Below, one piece after another: positions 20,075 through 30,973 of a stretch of 64,000 bases of DNA. This DNA comes from Magnetococcales bacterium HCHbin5. GTDB taxonomy: Bacteria > Pseudomonadota > Magnetococcia > Magnetococcales > Magnetaquicoccaceae. The number at the start of each line of letters is the position of its first letter. Positions within the stretch are counted from its first letter, which is position 1. The notes under the pieces were generated by a model. The model was given only the letters and a program-made list of their open reading frames with translations, did not search any database and was not told where the DNA came from. The position numbers and the translations under genes were made by a program. The DNA is taken from contig PEAG01000001.1 in NCBI GenBank assembly GCA_002753505.1, forward strand, positions 1-64,000. Direction: 5' to 3'.

Positions 20075-23000
20075 ATGGCCGATATACTGGTGGTAGAGGA
20101 CAGTTCAACCCAGGCTCTGCGCTTGTCCTACCTGCTGGAGGGGGATGGGCACAGCGTGCGCAGGGCGGTCAATGGCCGGGATGCCCTGCAACAGATAGCG
20201 GCGCGACTGCCCGACATTGTCGTCAGTGACATCACCATGCCGGTCATGAATGGCTTTGAGCTGTGTACCCAGTTGAAAAGCCAAGCCCGGACCCGGCAGA
20301 TCCCGGTCCTGCTGCTCACCAATCTGGCTGATCCCAACGACCTGATCTATGGCTTGAATGCAAAGGCGGACAGTTATGTCACCAAGCCTTATGACGATCA
20401 GTTTTTGTTGATACGGGTGAAGGCCTGTCTGGAAAATGCCAGACAGAGCAGATATGACCGCTTTATCGAAGATGCGCCCCTGGAGATCTCGTTTGGCGGC
20501 AAACAGCACCGGATCACCGCAACCCGCGAACAAATCTTGCAAATTTTTTTGACCACGTATGAAAATTCCCTGTTGCAGACCCGTACCCTGGAAAAGCAGC
20601 AGGTCGCCATGGAGGAACTCAACGAAAAGCTTACCGAGAGTCTGGGGGAGTTGGAGGCGTCTGAGGAGCAGTTTCGCGGGCTGGTCCTCACCATTCCCGA
20701 CATTGTCTACAAACTGGATCCGAACGGCTGCTTCAGTTTTCTCAACGACTCGATTGGCAGATTGGGATATGACAAGCAGAGCCTGCTTGGCAGGCACTTT
20801 TCCGAGATTCTCCATGATGAGGATGTGGCGGAGGTCAGCAGAGACCAGGTGCTGACCCGCATGGCTGGTCAAAAATCAAGCGGTCAGCCCAAGCTGTTTG
20901 ATGAACGCCGGATCGGTGACCGGATGACCACCGGGCTGGAGGTCCGCCTGAAATCCAGTACCGGCAAGTCGGAGTATGCCAGTATCATCCCCATGAGTGA
21001 GCCGGAACTTATTGTCGAGGTGAACAGTTCCGGCCTGTATGGGGAGAGTGCCTGGAATGGTCGTCAATATATCGGTACCGTTGGGGTGATTCGCGATATT
21101 ACCGACCGCAAGCGGGCACAGAGGGCGTTGGAGACGGAACGTGCCTTTTTAGGCAGATTGATCAACGCAGTGCCCATGCCCATTTTTTATATGGATGGTC
21201 AGCGGGAGATCAAGCTGGCCAACCACTCTTTTCTGCTGTTTTTTGGCCTGGAATCCGAAGAAAAAATCCAGCAATGCGGCGCGTTGTTGCAGGGGTTGGA
21301 GGATTTTCGGCCAATCATGGAGAGCTGTACGGCATTGCTGTCCGATGCGGTAGACGAGACTTTGACATTTGAAAGCAATTTGCTGGCCCAGGGGGCTGGC
21401 AACCGGGAGTTGATCGTTACCCTGGCCAAATTTCACGAGAGCAACCGGGATACGGCCGGGGTGATCGGGGTCTTGTCGGATGTGACCGAGCAGAGATGGG
21501 CGGAAAAACAGGCGATCCTGGCCAAGGAGGAGGCGGAGCGGATGGCCCGACTGGCGGAGAGTGCCAATCAGGCCAAAAGTGACTTTCTGGCCAACATGAG
21601 CCACGAGATTCGTACCCCGATGAACGCCATTATCGGCCTGAGCCATCTGGCGTTGCAGACAGAGATGACGCCGCGCCAGCGCAACTATATCCAGAAGGTC
21701 AACCGTTCCGCCGAATCTTTGCTGGGGATTATCAATGATATTCTGGACTTTTCCAAGATTGAGGCGGGCAAGCTGACCCTGGAGTCCATCGATTTTCGCC
21801 TGGAGGATATTTTTGACAACCTGGCCAATCTGGTGGGGATGCTGGTTCAGGAAAAAGGGTTGGAACTGCACTTTGATATTGAACCCGGGCTGCCGATGGC
21901 CTTGCAGGGGGATCCCCTGCGTCTGGGGCAGATTTTGCTGAATCTGGGCAACAATGCGGTCAAGTTTACCGCGCAGGGCGAGGTTGTGGTGCGGGTCTGC
22001 AAGCAGGCAGAGGAGGGAGAGCGGATCCAGTTGTTGTTCAGCGTCCAGGATAGTGGCATCGGCATGACCCCGGAACAGCAGGGGCGGCTCTTCTCCTCAT
22101 TCAGTCAGGCGGACAGCTCCACCACCCGTAAGTTTGGTGGTACGGGTCTGGGGTTGGCCATCTCGAAAAAATTGTCCGAGATGATGGGGGGAACCATCTG
22201 GGTGGAGAGCCAGGCGGGGCAGGGCAGCACCTTTCATTTTACGGTCTGGCTGGGTCACAAGGCGGCCGCCTCCGACGCCCCGGTGCAGGTGGACAGGGAT
22301 CTGGCCGGTCTGCGGGTGCTGGTGGTGGATGACAATCGTACCGCTTTGGAAATCATGGCCCATCACGCAGGTTATCTGGGTTTTCGGGTGGAGACCGCCA
22401 CAAGTGGTCAAGCAGCTTTGACCATGGTGGCGGCGGCTGAGGCGGCCCATGATCCCATTGCACTCCTGCTGATGGACTGGCAGATGCCCGAAATGGACGG
22501 AGTTGCCACGGCGCATGCCCTGCAACAGGATGCCAGACTGGCTCAACCGCCGCTGGTAATCATGGTGACCGCCTACGGGCGGGAGGATGCCATGCAGGCG
22601 GCGGGGGATCTGCAGATCCAAGGCTATCTCTCCAAGCCTGTGTCTGCCTCCAGCCTGCTGGATGCGGTGATGATGGCGTTGGGTCGGGAAGTGGTGGCCG
22701 GACGACGTGCCCATCAGCGACTGGAGCAGGAGCAGGAGGTTGTGCAGCGGTTGCGGGGAGCCAGGGTGTTGCTGGTGGAGGATAACGAGATCAATCAGGA
22801 GCTGGCCATGGAGTTGCTGACCACGGCTGGCATGGTCGTCGAGGTGGCCAACAACGGCCTGGAGTCCCTGGATAAGCTGGCGCAGGGCAGCTTTGACGGG
22901 GTGCTCATGGATGTGCAGATGCCGGTGATGGATGGCTACACGGCTGCCCGGGAGATTCGCAAGCGGGCCGCCTGGCAAACCCTGCCGGTGATCGCCATGA

Positions 23001-23833
23001 CCGCCAATGCCATGGCTGGTGACCGGGAGAAGGCGGTGGCTGCCGGGATGAACGACCATATTGCCAAGCCGATCAATGTGCGGGATATGTTTGCCACCAT
23101 GGCCCGCTGGATCGTGCCGTCGGTACCCACCAGTGGGCGGGTTGCTCCGGCACCTTCCCCGGATCGGGGGGGGGATCCGCCGCTGCTGCCCGACGCCCTG
23201 CCGGGGATCAACCTGCATGACGGGCTGGCCCGTTGCAACGGTGATCGCGCGCTTTATCGCCGTCTGTTGGGAAAATTTCGCGACAATCAGGCGGGGATCC
23301 TGGAGCGGGTAGGGGCGGATCTGGAGCGGGGGGCCCGGGAGGATGCGGTGCGTCAGCTCCATACCTTGCGGGGTGTGGCGGGCAGCATGGGGGCCCTGGA
23401 GTTGCAACAGGCGGCGCAGGTGCTGGAGTCCGCGTTGCAGTCGGGAGATCAACCGTTGGATGCGCGGTTGACTGCCGAGGTGGCTGCCCGACTGGCCACT
23501 GTATTGGCGAGTTGCAACCAGGTTTTGTCCAGCTCTGCGGTGGTGGGCGCGACGGCAGAGGTTGCCAGCGGCCCGGAGATCAATCCAGAAACCTTGCGTG
23601 CAACCCTGGCGCGTCTGCAACAGTTGTTGGAAGAGAGCGATACGGACGCCCTGGAGGTGGTGGAAAGGCTGACATCGCTGTTGGCCGGACGACCGGAGAT
23701 GCTGGTCACGCTCAACGGTCTGCATGGACTGATCGGACAGTATGATTTTGATGGTGCCCTGGGCGTTGCACAGGAATTGATGGCAAAGACCGGGCTGACG
23801 ACAACCGCTTCTGGTAAACAGGTGGCTGAATGA
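20075..23833 (+). CDS. Giant hybrid histidine kinase REC-PAS-HisKA-HATPase-REC-REC-HPt
   Basis: [21 protein letters not shown]-box; [13 protein letters not shown]; two further REC domains; HPt [12 protein letters not shown]. Confidence 0.95.
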   Translation: MADILVVEDSSTQALRLSYLLEGDGHSVRRAVNGRDALQQIAARLPDIVVSDITMPVMNGFELCTQLKSQARTRQIPVLLLTNLADPNDLIYGLNAKADSYVTKPYDDQFLLIRVKACLENARQSRYDRFIEDAPLEISFGGKQHRITATREQILQIFLTTYENSLLQTRTLEKQQVAMEELNEKLTESLGELEASEEQFRGLVLTIPDIVYKLDPNGCFSFLNDSIGRLGYDKQSLLGRHFSEILHDEDVAEVSRDQVLTRMAGQKSSGQPKLFDERRIGDRMTTGLEVRLKSSTGKSEYASIIPMSEPELIVEVNSSGLYGESAWNGRQYIGTVGVIRDITDRKRAQRALETERAFLGRLINAVPMPIFYMDGQREIKLANHSFLLFFGLESEEKIQQCGALLQGLEDFRPIMESCTALLSDAVDETLTFESNLLAQGAGNRELIVTLAKFHESNRDTAGVIGVLSDVTEQRWAEKQAILAKEEAERMARLAESANQAKSDFLANMSHEIRTPMNAIIGLSHLALQTEMTPRQRNYIQKVNRSAESLLGIINDILDFSKIEAGKLTLESIDFRLEDIFDNLANLVGMLVQEKGLELHFDIEPGLPMALQGDPLRLGQILLNLGNNAVKFTAQGEVVVRVCKQAEEGERIQLLFSVQDSGIGMTPEQQGRLFSSFSQADSSTTRKFGGTGLGLAISKKLSEMMGGTIWVESQAGQGSTFHFTVWLGHKAAASDAPVQVDRDLAGLRVLVVDDNRTALEIMAHHAGYLGFRVETATSGQAALTMVAAAEAAHDPIALLLMDWQMPEMDGVATAHALQQDARLAQPPLVIMVTAYGREDAMQAAGDLQIQGYLSKPVSASSLLDAVMMALGREVVAGRRAHQRLEQEQEVVQRLRGARVLLVEDNEINQELAMELLTTAGMVVEVANNGLESLDKLAQGSFDGVLMDVQMPVMDGYTAAREIRKRAAWQTLPVIAMTANAMAGDREKAVAAGMNDHIAKPINVRDMFATMARWIVPSVPTSGRVAPAPSPDRGGDPPLLPDALPGINLHDGLARCNGDRALYRRLLGKFRDNQAGILERVGADLERGAREDAVRQLHTLRGVAGSMGALELQQAAQVLESALQSGDQPLDARLTAEVAARLATVLASCNQVLSSSAVVGATAEVASGPEINPETLRATLARLQQLLEESDTDALEVVERLTSLLAGRPEMLVTLNGLHGLIGQYDFDGALGVAQELMAKTGLTTTASGKQVAE

Positions 23834-24870
23834 CATATTCCACACCAGACAAGGCCACCCTGCTCGTGGTGGATGATACCCCGGAAAATATTGATGTGCT
23901 GAGTGGCATTTTGCGTGGCAGGTACAAGGTCAAGGCCGCCCTGAGTGGGGAGAAGGCCCTGCGCATTGCCGCCTCGGACCCGCGTCCGGACATGATCCTG
24001 TTGGATGTGATGATGCCCGAAATGGATGGCTACGAGGTGTGCCGTCGGCTCAAGGATAATCCGGCCACGGCCCACATTCCCGTCATTTTTGTCACCGCCA
24101 AGATTGCGGTGGAGGATGAGCGGCGGGGGTTGGAGTTGGGGGCGGTGGATTATATCACCAAACCCGTCTCTCCCCCCATCGTTGAGATCCGGGTGCGTAC
24201 CCATCTGGCTTTGTATGATCAACGTCGGGAGCTGGAACGGATGGTGCGCCTGCGCACCGAGGAGTTGTTGGCCACCCGGTTGGAGATTATTCGCCGCCTG
24301 GGGCGGGCGGCGGAGTTCAAGGATAACGAAACAGGAATGCATGTCATTCGCATGAGCCATTATGCCCGGCTGGTGGCGACCTCGCTCAACATTTCCGAAG
24401 AGTGGGCCGATCTGGTTTTTCATGCCTCGCCCATGCATGACATTGGCAAGATTGGCATCCCGGACCGGATATTGCTCAAACCGGGGCCACTGGATGAGGC
24501 GGAACGGCAGGTGATCCGCACCCATCCGCGGATGGGTGCGGAGATCATTGGCGAGCACAAGGCAGAGTTGTTGAAGATGGCCGGGGAGATTGCCCTGACC
24601 CATCATGAAAAGTGGGATGGTACCGGTTATCCCCAGGGCTTGAAAGGGGAGGAGATTCCCCTGCCCGGTCGAATCACGGCGATTGCCGATGTGTTTGATG
24701 CCCTGACCGCAAAGCGTCCTTACAAGGCGGCGTGGAGTGTTGAGAGAGCCGTGGCAATCATAGACCAAGAGGCGGGCACCCATTTTGACCCGGGTCTGGT
24801 GCCACATTTTCATGAAATTTTGCCGGAAGCGTTGGAAATCATGGAACGCTACATGGACCAGTTGGAGTGA
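23830..24870 (+). CDS. Response regulator with HD-GYP phosphodiesterase output domain
   Basis: REC domain [47 protein letters not shown]. Confidence 0.95.
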   Translation: MTYSTPDKATLLVVDDTPENIDVLSGILRGRYKVKAALSGEKALRIAASDPRPDMILLDVMMPEMDGYEVCRRLKDNPATAHIPVIFVTAKIAVEDERRGLELGAVDYITKPVSPPIVEIRVRTHLALYDQRRELERMVRLRTEELLATRLEIIRRLGRAAEFKDNETGMHVIRMSHYARLVATSLNISEEWADLVFHASPMHDIGKIGIPDRILLKPGPLDEAERQVIRTHPRMGAEIIGEHKAELLKMAGEIALTHHEKWDGTGYPQGLKGEEIPLPGRITAIADVFDALTAKRPYKAAWSVERAVAIIDQEAGTHFDPGLVPHFHEILPEALEIMERYMDQLE

Positions 24871-24971
24871 ACAGGTTTTGTGATGGATTGTTGCTTGATG
24901 GCAGTCACTGGTTTGAGAGATAAAAAAAAACCTTAAACATAAGGCATAATGGAATGAAAAGCAGATACAGT

Positions 24972-26588
24972 ATGAATAATTTGCCTATTGGTGCTCGCCT
25001 GGGTCTGGGGTTTTTCCTGGTGCTGCTGACCATGATCCTGTCGTTCGCTCTCTTTCAGCATCAGCTCAAGGAGGTGGAAAAAAAGGCGGTATTGGTGCGC
25101 GATGAAAGTGTCCCGTTTGCCCTGTTGGCGGAGGAGATCGTGGGGTATGTCAACATGGTGCAGCAGGATGTGACGGACGCCTGTTTGACGGGCAACCGGG
25201 CCTCTGCGGAGGAGTCAACCCTGTATGCCAAGCGGGTGCGCGACGGGATTGACAAATTCAGGACCATGTTTGTCCATGAAAGCAGCCAGGCAGAAATTCG
25301 TCAGGTTGACGAGCTGCGCCATGATTTTGATGGATTGATGCAGACCGGGCAAAAAATGATGGAGGCCTATCTGGGAGCGGGCAAGGCGGCCGGAGATGCC
25401 CTGATGGTCAAGTTTGACAAGGATGTGGAGACGCTGCGCAGCGCGCTGGAACCGTTCCGGCAGTCTCAGGTTGATGAGGCACGTGACAATCTTGTCGGCA
25501 TTGTGAAGACAACGGATCTGCTCAATCAGGTGATATGGGTGGTCGGTTTGCTGGCCACTGTGATCGGTATCGTCATTGCGGTGTTTATCACCCGCAGCAT
25601 TACCGCCCCCATGTTCAAACAGATCGCGTTTGCGAAGAGGTTGACCGCCTTTGATTTGCGGGAAAAGGTGGATATTGGCCTGCGCAACGATGAGTTGGGG
25701 CAACTGGCCGAGGCATTGAACACCATGCTGGATATTTTGCGTGAACAGGTCGTGCAGATGACCTCTGGCAGTATCTCCCTGTCGACTGCCAGCAGCGAGT
25801 TGGCCGCCACGGTCTCCCAGTTGGCTTCCAGTGCGGCGGAGACCTCCACGACCGTGATGGAGGTCAGCTCCACGGTGGAGGAGGTGCGTCACACGGCGCA
25901 TGTGGCGAGTGACAAGGCCAGGGAGATGGTGCAGGAGTCGAGATCGTTGCGGGATGTGGCCAGGATGGGTGGCCATGCCTCTGCCCAGTCGATTGCCGGC
26001 ATCAGCCGGATCAAGGAGGAGATGGAGTATATTGCCGACAGCATCATGAAGTTGAGCGAGCAGACGCAAAATATTGGCGAAATTGTCGGTTCGGTCAACG
26101 ACATCACCGACCAGTCCAATCTGCTGTCCGTCAATGCGGCCATCGAGGCGGCCAAGGCCGGGGAGGCTGGTCGGGGCTTTGCGGTGGTGGCTCAGGAGGT
26201 TAAAAGTCTGGCGGAGCAGGCGCGGGAGGCCACCGGGCAGATCAAGGTGATCCTGAACGATATTCAAAAGGCGACCGGGACGGCGGTGATGGCCACGGAG
26301 AGGGGCAGCAAATCGGTTGACAAGGGGGTTGAATTGGGCAACGAGGCCGGAGAGGCCATCGTGATGTTTGAGGCCAGCGCGGAGCGCAGCGAAATCGCCG
26401 CCGAGCAGATCACGGCCTCCAGTCAGCAGCAGTTGGGGGGGATGGATCAACTGGTGATTGCCATAAACAATATCAAGGTGGCGACCAACCAAAACAGCGG
26501 TGCGGCCCGTCAGTTGGAGGACTCCATCAAGGCCCTGAACGGGTTGAGCAAAAACCTGAAAGAGTTGACACAACGGTTCCAGGTGTAG
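24972..26588 (+). CDS. Methyl-accepting chemotaxis protein with HAMP domain
   Basis: HAMP-like segment [31 protein letters not shown]; signalling domain nearly identical to MCP at 14996. Confidence 0.95.
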   Translation: MNNLPIGARLGLGFFLVLLTMILSFALFQHQLKEVEKKAVLVRDESVPFALLAEEIVGYVNMVQQDVTDACLTGNRASAEESTLYAKRVRDGIDKFRTMFVHESSQAEIRQVDELRHDFDGLMQTGQKMMEAYLGAGKAAGDALMVKFDKDVETLRSALEPFRQSQVDEARDNLVGIVKTTDLLNQVIWVVGLLATVIGIVIAVFITRSITAPMFKQIAFAKRLTAFDLREKVDIGLRNDELGQLAEALNTMLDILREQVVQMTSGSISLSTASSELAATVSQLASSAAETSTTVMEVSSTVEEVRHTAHVASDKAREMVQESRSLRDVARMGGHASAQSIAGISRIKEEMEYIADSIMKLSEQTQNIGEIVGSVNDITDQSNLLSVNAAIEAAKAGEAGRGFAVVAQEVKSLAEQAREATGQIKVILNDIQKATGTAVMATERGSKSVDKGVELGNEAGEAIVMFEASAERSEIAAEQITASSQQQLGGMDQLVIAINNIKVATNQNSGAARQLEDSIKALNGLSKNLKELTQRFQV

Positions 26589-26717
26589 GAAAGGAGGGGA
26601 AGCTGGCCATCCAAGCCTGTATATGGCTCTTCGAGTGCCATACTGACCGGCAGGAACCAAAATTTACACCAACCAGGGAGGTTGAACCTGTTCGGGCATC
26701 CGAAGCCATCTTAACGT

Positions 26718-26894
26718 GACAACGGCGATGGCACGGTGACAGATGTGCGCACCGGTCTGACCTGGTCCAAGGCGGTCTTGAACAGCAAGGTGACCCCCGA
26801 AGAGGCAGAGGCCCAGGCCCGCAACGTACGACTGGGCGGCCATGACGATTGGCGGGTTTCCACGGGTCAATCAACATCTATTGGGGTGAGGTAG
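26718..26894 (+). pseudogene. DUF1566 (Lcl)-domain protein remnant
   Basis: Frame reads DNGDGTVTDVRTGLTWSKAVLNSKVTPEEAEAQARNVRLGGHDDWRVSTGQ then stop; no start in the ORF track. Confidence 0.6.
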
Positions 26895-27748
26895 ATCTGG
26901 ATTTCGCTCTTGTTATCCTCCAGTTCACGCAAGATGTTATTTTTTAGGACATCCACAATCAAATCCCCCTCATATACCTTGAGCCGACCATCCACGCCCA
27001 CACTCAGTACAACATGCAACGCATCTCCCATGACTCTGGCACGCAGATAAATGATCTCCAATATCCCGGGTGATCTCTTGGTGATCCGATAAATCTGCTC
27101 CATCTTTTCTGCATCTGGCGTACTATCCATCAAACCTTTGATCGAATCGAGTATCAACTCAAAACCGATATGCAGCACAACCAACGACAAGGCAACGCTG
27201 GCCAATGGGTCGGCGATGGGGTAGCCAAAAGTGGCAAACAACAAGCCGATCAACACACCGGCAGAGGAGATGGCGTCCGAGCGGTTGTCCCACGCATTGG
27301 CCATGATCGCCGGACTGTTCAACTCGGTTGCAACACAGCGTTGGTCCCGAAACATGATTTCATTGGCAATAATGGAGAGGACAGCACCCAGAACGGCAAT
27401 GCGATTGGGTGGTTCATAGCTGCCTTTCATGACGGTCAATACGGAATTGATCAACAGAAAAAAGGCACCAACCGCCAGAATGATGCCAACCAGAAAGGAG
27501 GAAAGAAACTGAATTTTGCCATGTCCGTAGGCATGATCCGAATCGGCCGGAGAGTGTGCTATCCGCATGCTGATCATCGTGACGATGGCCGCAATCACGT
27601 CTGCGCCTGAGTGGAAAGCATCTGCCACCAACGCGGCACTGCCCGTCATGATACCCAGGCCGCCCTTGAAAATCATCAGCGATCCGTTGACGACAATCGC
27701 ATAATAGATAACTACATCCCGACATTGATGGCAGTGGGCAAATTTCAC
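26867..27748 (-). CDS. Cation diffusion facilitator, MamB-like
   Basis: MKF.HC.QCRD N-terminus, FKGGLGIMTGSAALVADAFHSGADV, NSPAIMANAWDNRSDAISSA, IADPLAS; resembles magnetosome protein MamB. Confidence 0.85.
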   Translation of the reverse strand: MKFAHCHQCRDVVIYYAIVVNGSLMIFKGGLGIMTGSAALVADAFHSGADVIAAIVTMISMRIAHSPADSDHAYGHGKIQFLSSFLVGIILAVGAFFLLINSVLTVMKGSYEPPNRIAVLGAVLSIIANEIMFRDQRCVATELNSPAIMANAWDNRSDAISSAGVLIGLLFATFGYPIADPLASVALSLVVLHIGFELILDSIKGLMDSTPDAEKMEQIYRITKRSPGILEIIYLRARVMGDALHVVLSVGVDGRLKVYEGDLIVDVLKNNILRELEDNKSEIQIYLTPIDVD

Positions 27749-27871
27749 GGCGATGCCTTATGAACGCTCCACCTCTATTCGGATGATAGAGGTTTAAATA
27801 AAGAGGGCGACGATGGTACCTCGCTTTCCGTTGTCCGGGAGTGGTTCGCTTCGGAAATCAAGGCCAAATTT

Positions 27872-28816
27872 TTATGGCGTGTTTTCCGCGTACTGGGCCA
27901 GCTCTTTTTCCGGTTCGGTGGCTTGTTGTCGTTCCAGCAGTAATACGATAGGGCTGGCCACAAAAATGGAAGAGTAGGTACCGACAACGACACCACAGAA
28001 AAGGGCCAGGGCAAAATCGTGAATCACCAACCCACCAAAGAGCAGCAGGGCAACCAGGACCAACACCACCGTCAGCGAAGTAATGACCGTACGGGAGAGA
28101 GTGTCGTTGATCGCCTGGTTGATCGTCTCCGCCATGGACTGTTTTTTCATGCGCACCCGCTCCTCACGGATACGGTCAAAGACCACGATGGTGTCATTAA
28201 TGGAATAACCGATCACGGTCAGTACGGCGGCCACGACAACCAGGGTAAACTCTTTCTGAGTCACAGAGAAAAGGCCTACTGTGATGATGGTATCGTGGAG
28301 CAATGCCAGGATGGCTCCGTAGGCGAAACGCCACTCAAAACGCCAGGCGACATAGATGAGGATGGCGATCATCGAATAGAAAACGGCCAAAAGCCCATTG
28401 ATGGTCAACTCCGAACCCACTTGTGGACCCACAAACTCCACTCGCCGCAGTTCTGCGCCCCCTTCGGGGGAGAGGGGCAAAATCGCTTCCACCACACGGG
28501 CAGCCAGGGCATTTTGCTCATCGGTATTGGTGGCCTGCTTTTCCACTCGGATCAATATCTCCTCCGGGGCCCCAAACTCCTGAATGACGATGTCCCCCAA
28601 CTCCAAATGGGAGAGTGCCAAGCGGATCTGATCCACGTGGGGTGGTTTGGCAAATCGCAGTTGCACCAAAGTGCCACCAGAAAAGTCAATCCCCAGGTTT
28701 AATCCCTGGACCAACAACGAGATGATGCTCAACAAGACCAGTGATCCAGACAAAAAAAAGGCCACCACTCGGAAACGGACAAAGTCAAATCGGGTCTTGC
28801 TTTTAATCATCTCCAC
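27872..28816 (-). CDS. secF: Protein translocase subunit SecF
   Basis: GLNLGIDFSGGTLVQLRF, IGYSINDTIVVFDRIREE, NDTLSRTVITSLTVVLVL. Confidence 0.95.
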   Translation of the reverse strand: MEMIKSKTRFDFVRFRVVAFFLSGSLVLLSIISLLVQGLNLGIDFSGGTLVQLRFAKPPHVDQIRLALSHLELGDIVIQEFGAPEEILIRVEKQATNTDEQNALAARVVEAILPLSPEGGAELRRVEFVGPQVGSELTINGLLAVFYSMIAILIYVAWRFEWRFAYGAILALLHDTIITVGLFSVTQKEFTLVVVAAVLTVIGYSINDTIVVFDRIREERVRMKKQSMAETINQAINDTLSRTVITSLTVVLVLVALLLFGGLVIHDFALALFCGVVVGTYSSIFVASPIVLLLERQQATEPEKELAQYAENTP

Positions 28817-28995
28817 GGCGCACGTTCCTCACTTTGGGACATCACGGGAATGTCAGGGTATGTGGTCACAACACTGGACGAGGATGTAGAACCTGACATC
28901 CACCCGTGCCACATCCAAACCCCCGGATACTAGCATGCGCAACATTAGAATTGGATCAATAATGATGGAAATTATATAAATAATTCATAAGGATC

Positions 28996-29023
28996 TCTGG
29001 CATCTGACACTGCCAGGTTTTTT
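28996..29023 (+). terminator. Putative intrinsic terminator (+ strand)
   Basis: CTGGCA-tctgacac-TGCCAG stem followed by GTTTTTTT. Confidence 0.5.
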
Positions 29024-29117
29024 TGTATGAAAGTTCGGACACCGGCTTTCCAGACCGTTGACACAAGGATGTTTTAAAGTTGCAGTTTATCGGGCGGAAG
29101 GAGAGCTGGCTTGGCTC

Positions 29118-30836
29118 CTAATCCCACGGAGCTACCCGGTTTACCTCCTCCAGGCTGGTCAATCCCCGCAGTGCCTTCTTGATGCCGTCGTAGCGCATGC
29201 TTTGATAGCCCACTTTCAATGCTGCTTCATAAACCTGCTGAGATGTGCCCCGTTCGATCACCAGTCGACGCATCTCATCGCTGACCGTCACCATTTCATG
29301 GATGGCCAACCGGCCGATATACCCCGTATTTTTGCACTGTTGACACCCATTGCCGCGATAGAACAGAACCTCTTTTTTTCCGTCCCATTGAAACAGCGCG
29401 TCCAGCGTCTTCCGATCTGGGGCGTAGCTCTCCTTGCAGTGGGGACAGATGCGTCGCACCAGTCGCTGGGACATGACGCCAATCAGGGAGGGTCCGACCA
29501 GAAAGGGCTCTACACCAATCTCAATCAACCGGGTCACCGCCTGCAAGGCACTGTTGGTATGCAGACTGGATAATACCAGATGGCCGGTCAGGGCTGCCTC
29601 GGTAGCAATCTTGGCGGTTTCCAGATCCCGGATCTCGCCGATCAGGATGACATCCGGATCTTGACGCAAAAAAGCGCGCAAAGCGACCGCAAAGGTCAAG
29701 CCGATCGCCGGATTGACCTGTACTTGGTTGATACCCGGCAGACTGTACTCCACCGGATCCTCAACGGTCATAATGTTGATTGCCGAGTTGTTGATGGCCT
29801 TGATGGCAGCAAAAAGCGTGGTACTCTTCCCGGAACCCGTGGGACCGGTCAGAAAAAATATGCCGTTGGGAGAGAGGATAATCTGCTTGACCTGATCAAA
29901 AATATTTTTTGAAAAATTGAGACTCTCCAGATCCGGCACCTCCCGCTGATTGAGCTGGGAGAGAAGACGCATCACCAGTTTTTCCCCGTAAATCGCCGGA
30001 ACCGTAGAGACCCGGAAATCCAGTACCCGGCTGGTCAATTCCAGTCGCAACCGGCCATCATGGGGACGTCTCTGTTCGGTAATATCCAGGCCGGAAAGCA
30101 CCTTGATCCGGGAAATAAAGAGCGTGAAAACCTCTTGGGAGAGTCGTCCCCGCTCCCGCAACATGCCGTCAATGCGAAAACGGATGATGCTATGGGTCTC
30201 GAAAGGCTCTACATGAATGTCGCTTGCCCCCTCTTTGGTGGCCAAGAGCAGCACGGCACGGGTAAGATCCACCATGGCCTGACTGCCCGCCAGTTTGGCC
30301 AGGGAGGAGGCACTGATCTCTCCCCCTCCGGCCTCGATCAGCAGGGAGATTGCCCGTTTGTCAATTTCCTGTAGCTCTCGCTCATCCTGGTACTGAATGT
30401 CGATGGCATCCTGGATGTCATCCGGCAGGGCGCAAACCGGACTGAGTGCCCGCTGGGTGATACGCTCTGCCTCTTGCAGGGCCGCTTTGTCGGAGGGATT
30501 GGACATGGCTACGGTGATGGTTTCGGCCCGGTGGCCGGTGCGTGTTCCCATTTGATAGACAAACATGATCCCATATTTGCGGGCCACGGCCTGGGGTAAA
30601 AGTTGCACCACCTCTTCCTGAAACAGTGAGTTGGACAGATCAATCCAGGCCACCCCGAAGGCGTCTGCCCACAACTGCGCAGCCTCTCGCCGAGGCAGGA
30701 TCTGCTGTGTCACCAGATAGCGAAACAGACGCAGCGCATCCTGCTTGAAACCCAGCAGGCGGGTCATCTCCTCAGGAGGCAGCAGTTTTCTGGCCTGAAT
30801 CTGCTCGACAAAGAGGGGATTTTGTATGCCGATCAT
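29118..30836 (-). CDS. Type IV pilus/type II secretion assembly ATPase (PilB/GspE family)
   Basis: FFLTGPTGSGKSTTLFAAIKAIN, DPDVILIGEIRDLETAKIATEAALTGHLVLSSLHTN, tetracysteine CPHCK..CQQCK. Confidence 0.95.
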   Translation of the reverse strand: MIGIQNPLFVEQIQARKLLPPEEMTRLLGFKQDALRLFRYLVTQQILPRREAAQLWADAFGVAWIDLSNSLFQEEVVQLLPQAVARKYGIMFVYQMGTRTGHRAETITVAMSNPSDKAALQEAERITQRALSPVCALPDDIQDAIDIQYQDERELQEIDKRAISLLIEAGGGEISASSLAKLAGSQAMVDLTRAVLLLATKEGASDIHVEPFETHSIIRFRIDGMLRERGRLSQEVFTLFISRIKVLSGLDITEQRRPHDGRLRLELTSRVLDFRVSTVPAIYGEKLVMRLLSQLNQREVPDLESLNFSKNIFDQVKQIILSPNGIFFLTGPTGSGKSTTLFAAIKAINNSAINIMTVEDPVEYSLPGINQVQVNPAIGLTFAVALRAFLRQDPDVILIGEIRDLETAKIATEAALTGHLVLSSLHTNSALQAVTRLIEIGVEPFLVGPSLIGVMSQRLVRRICPHCKESYAPDRKTLDALFQWDGKKEVLFYRGNGCQQCKNTGYIGRLAIHEMVTVSDEMRRLVIERGTSQQVYEAALKVGYQSMRYDGIKKALRGLTSLEEVNRVAPWD

Positions 30837-30973
30837 TGGGATTGCCCCTTTTTTCTCCTCTTTTCAACCAATTCCTGAATCTCCTTTTGGGAAAGTTTTC
30901 GCTTGCGGGATGAGAGTTCGTGGGCCTCATCCATCTTGATCTCCGCCAGCATTTGCTCCAGGTCATACTTCAT
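30833..30973 (-). CDS. Small charged protein of unknown function (46 aa)
   Basis: MKYDLEQMLAEIKMDEAHELSSRKRKLSQKEIQELVEKRRKKGQSQ; overlapping ends with flanking genes suggest coupling. Confidence 0.5.
   Translation of the reverse strand: MKYDLEQMLAEIKMDEAHELSSRKRKLSQKEIQELVEKRRKKGQSQ

Noticed and set aside
22097-23845. 582-aa minus-strand ORF opposite the hybrid kinase
   Set aside because: Shadow of conserved REC/HPt coding sequence on the plus strand
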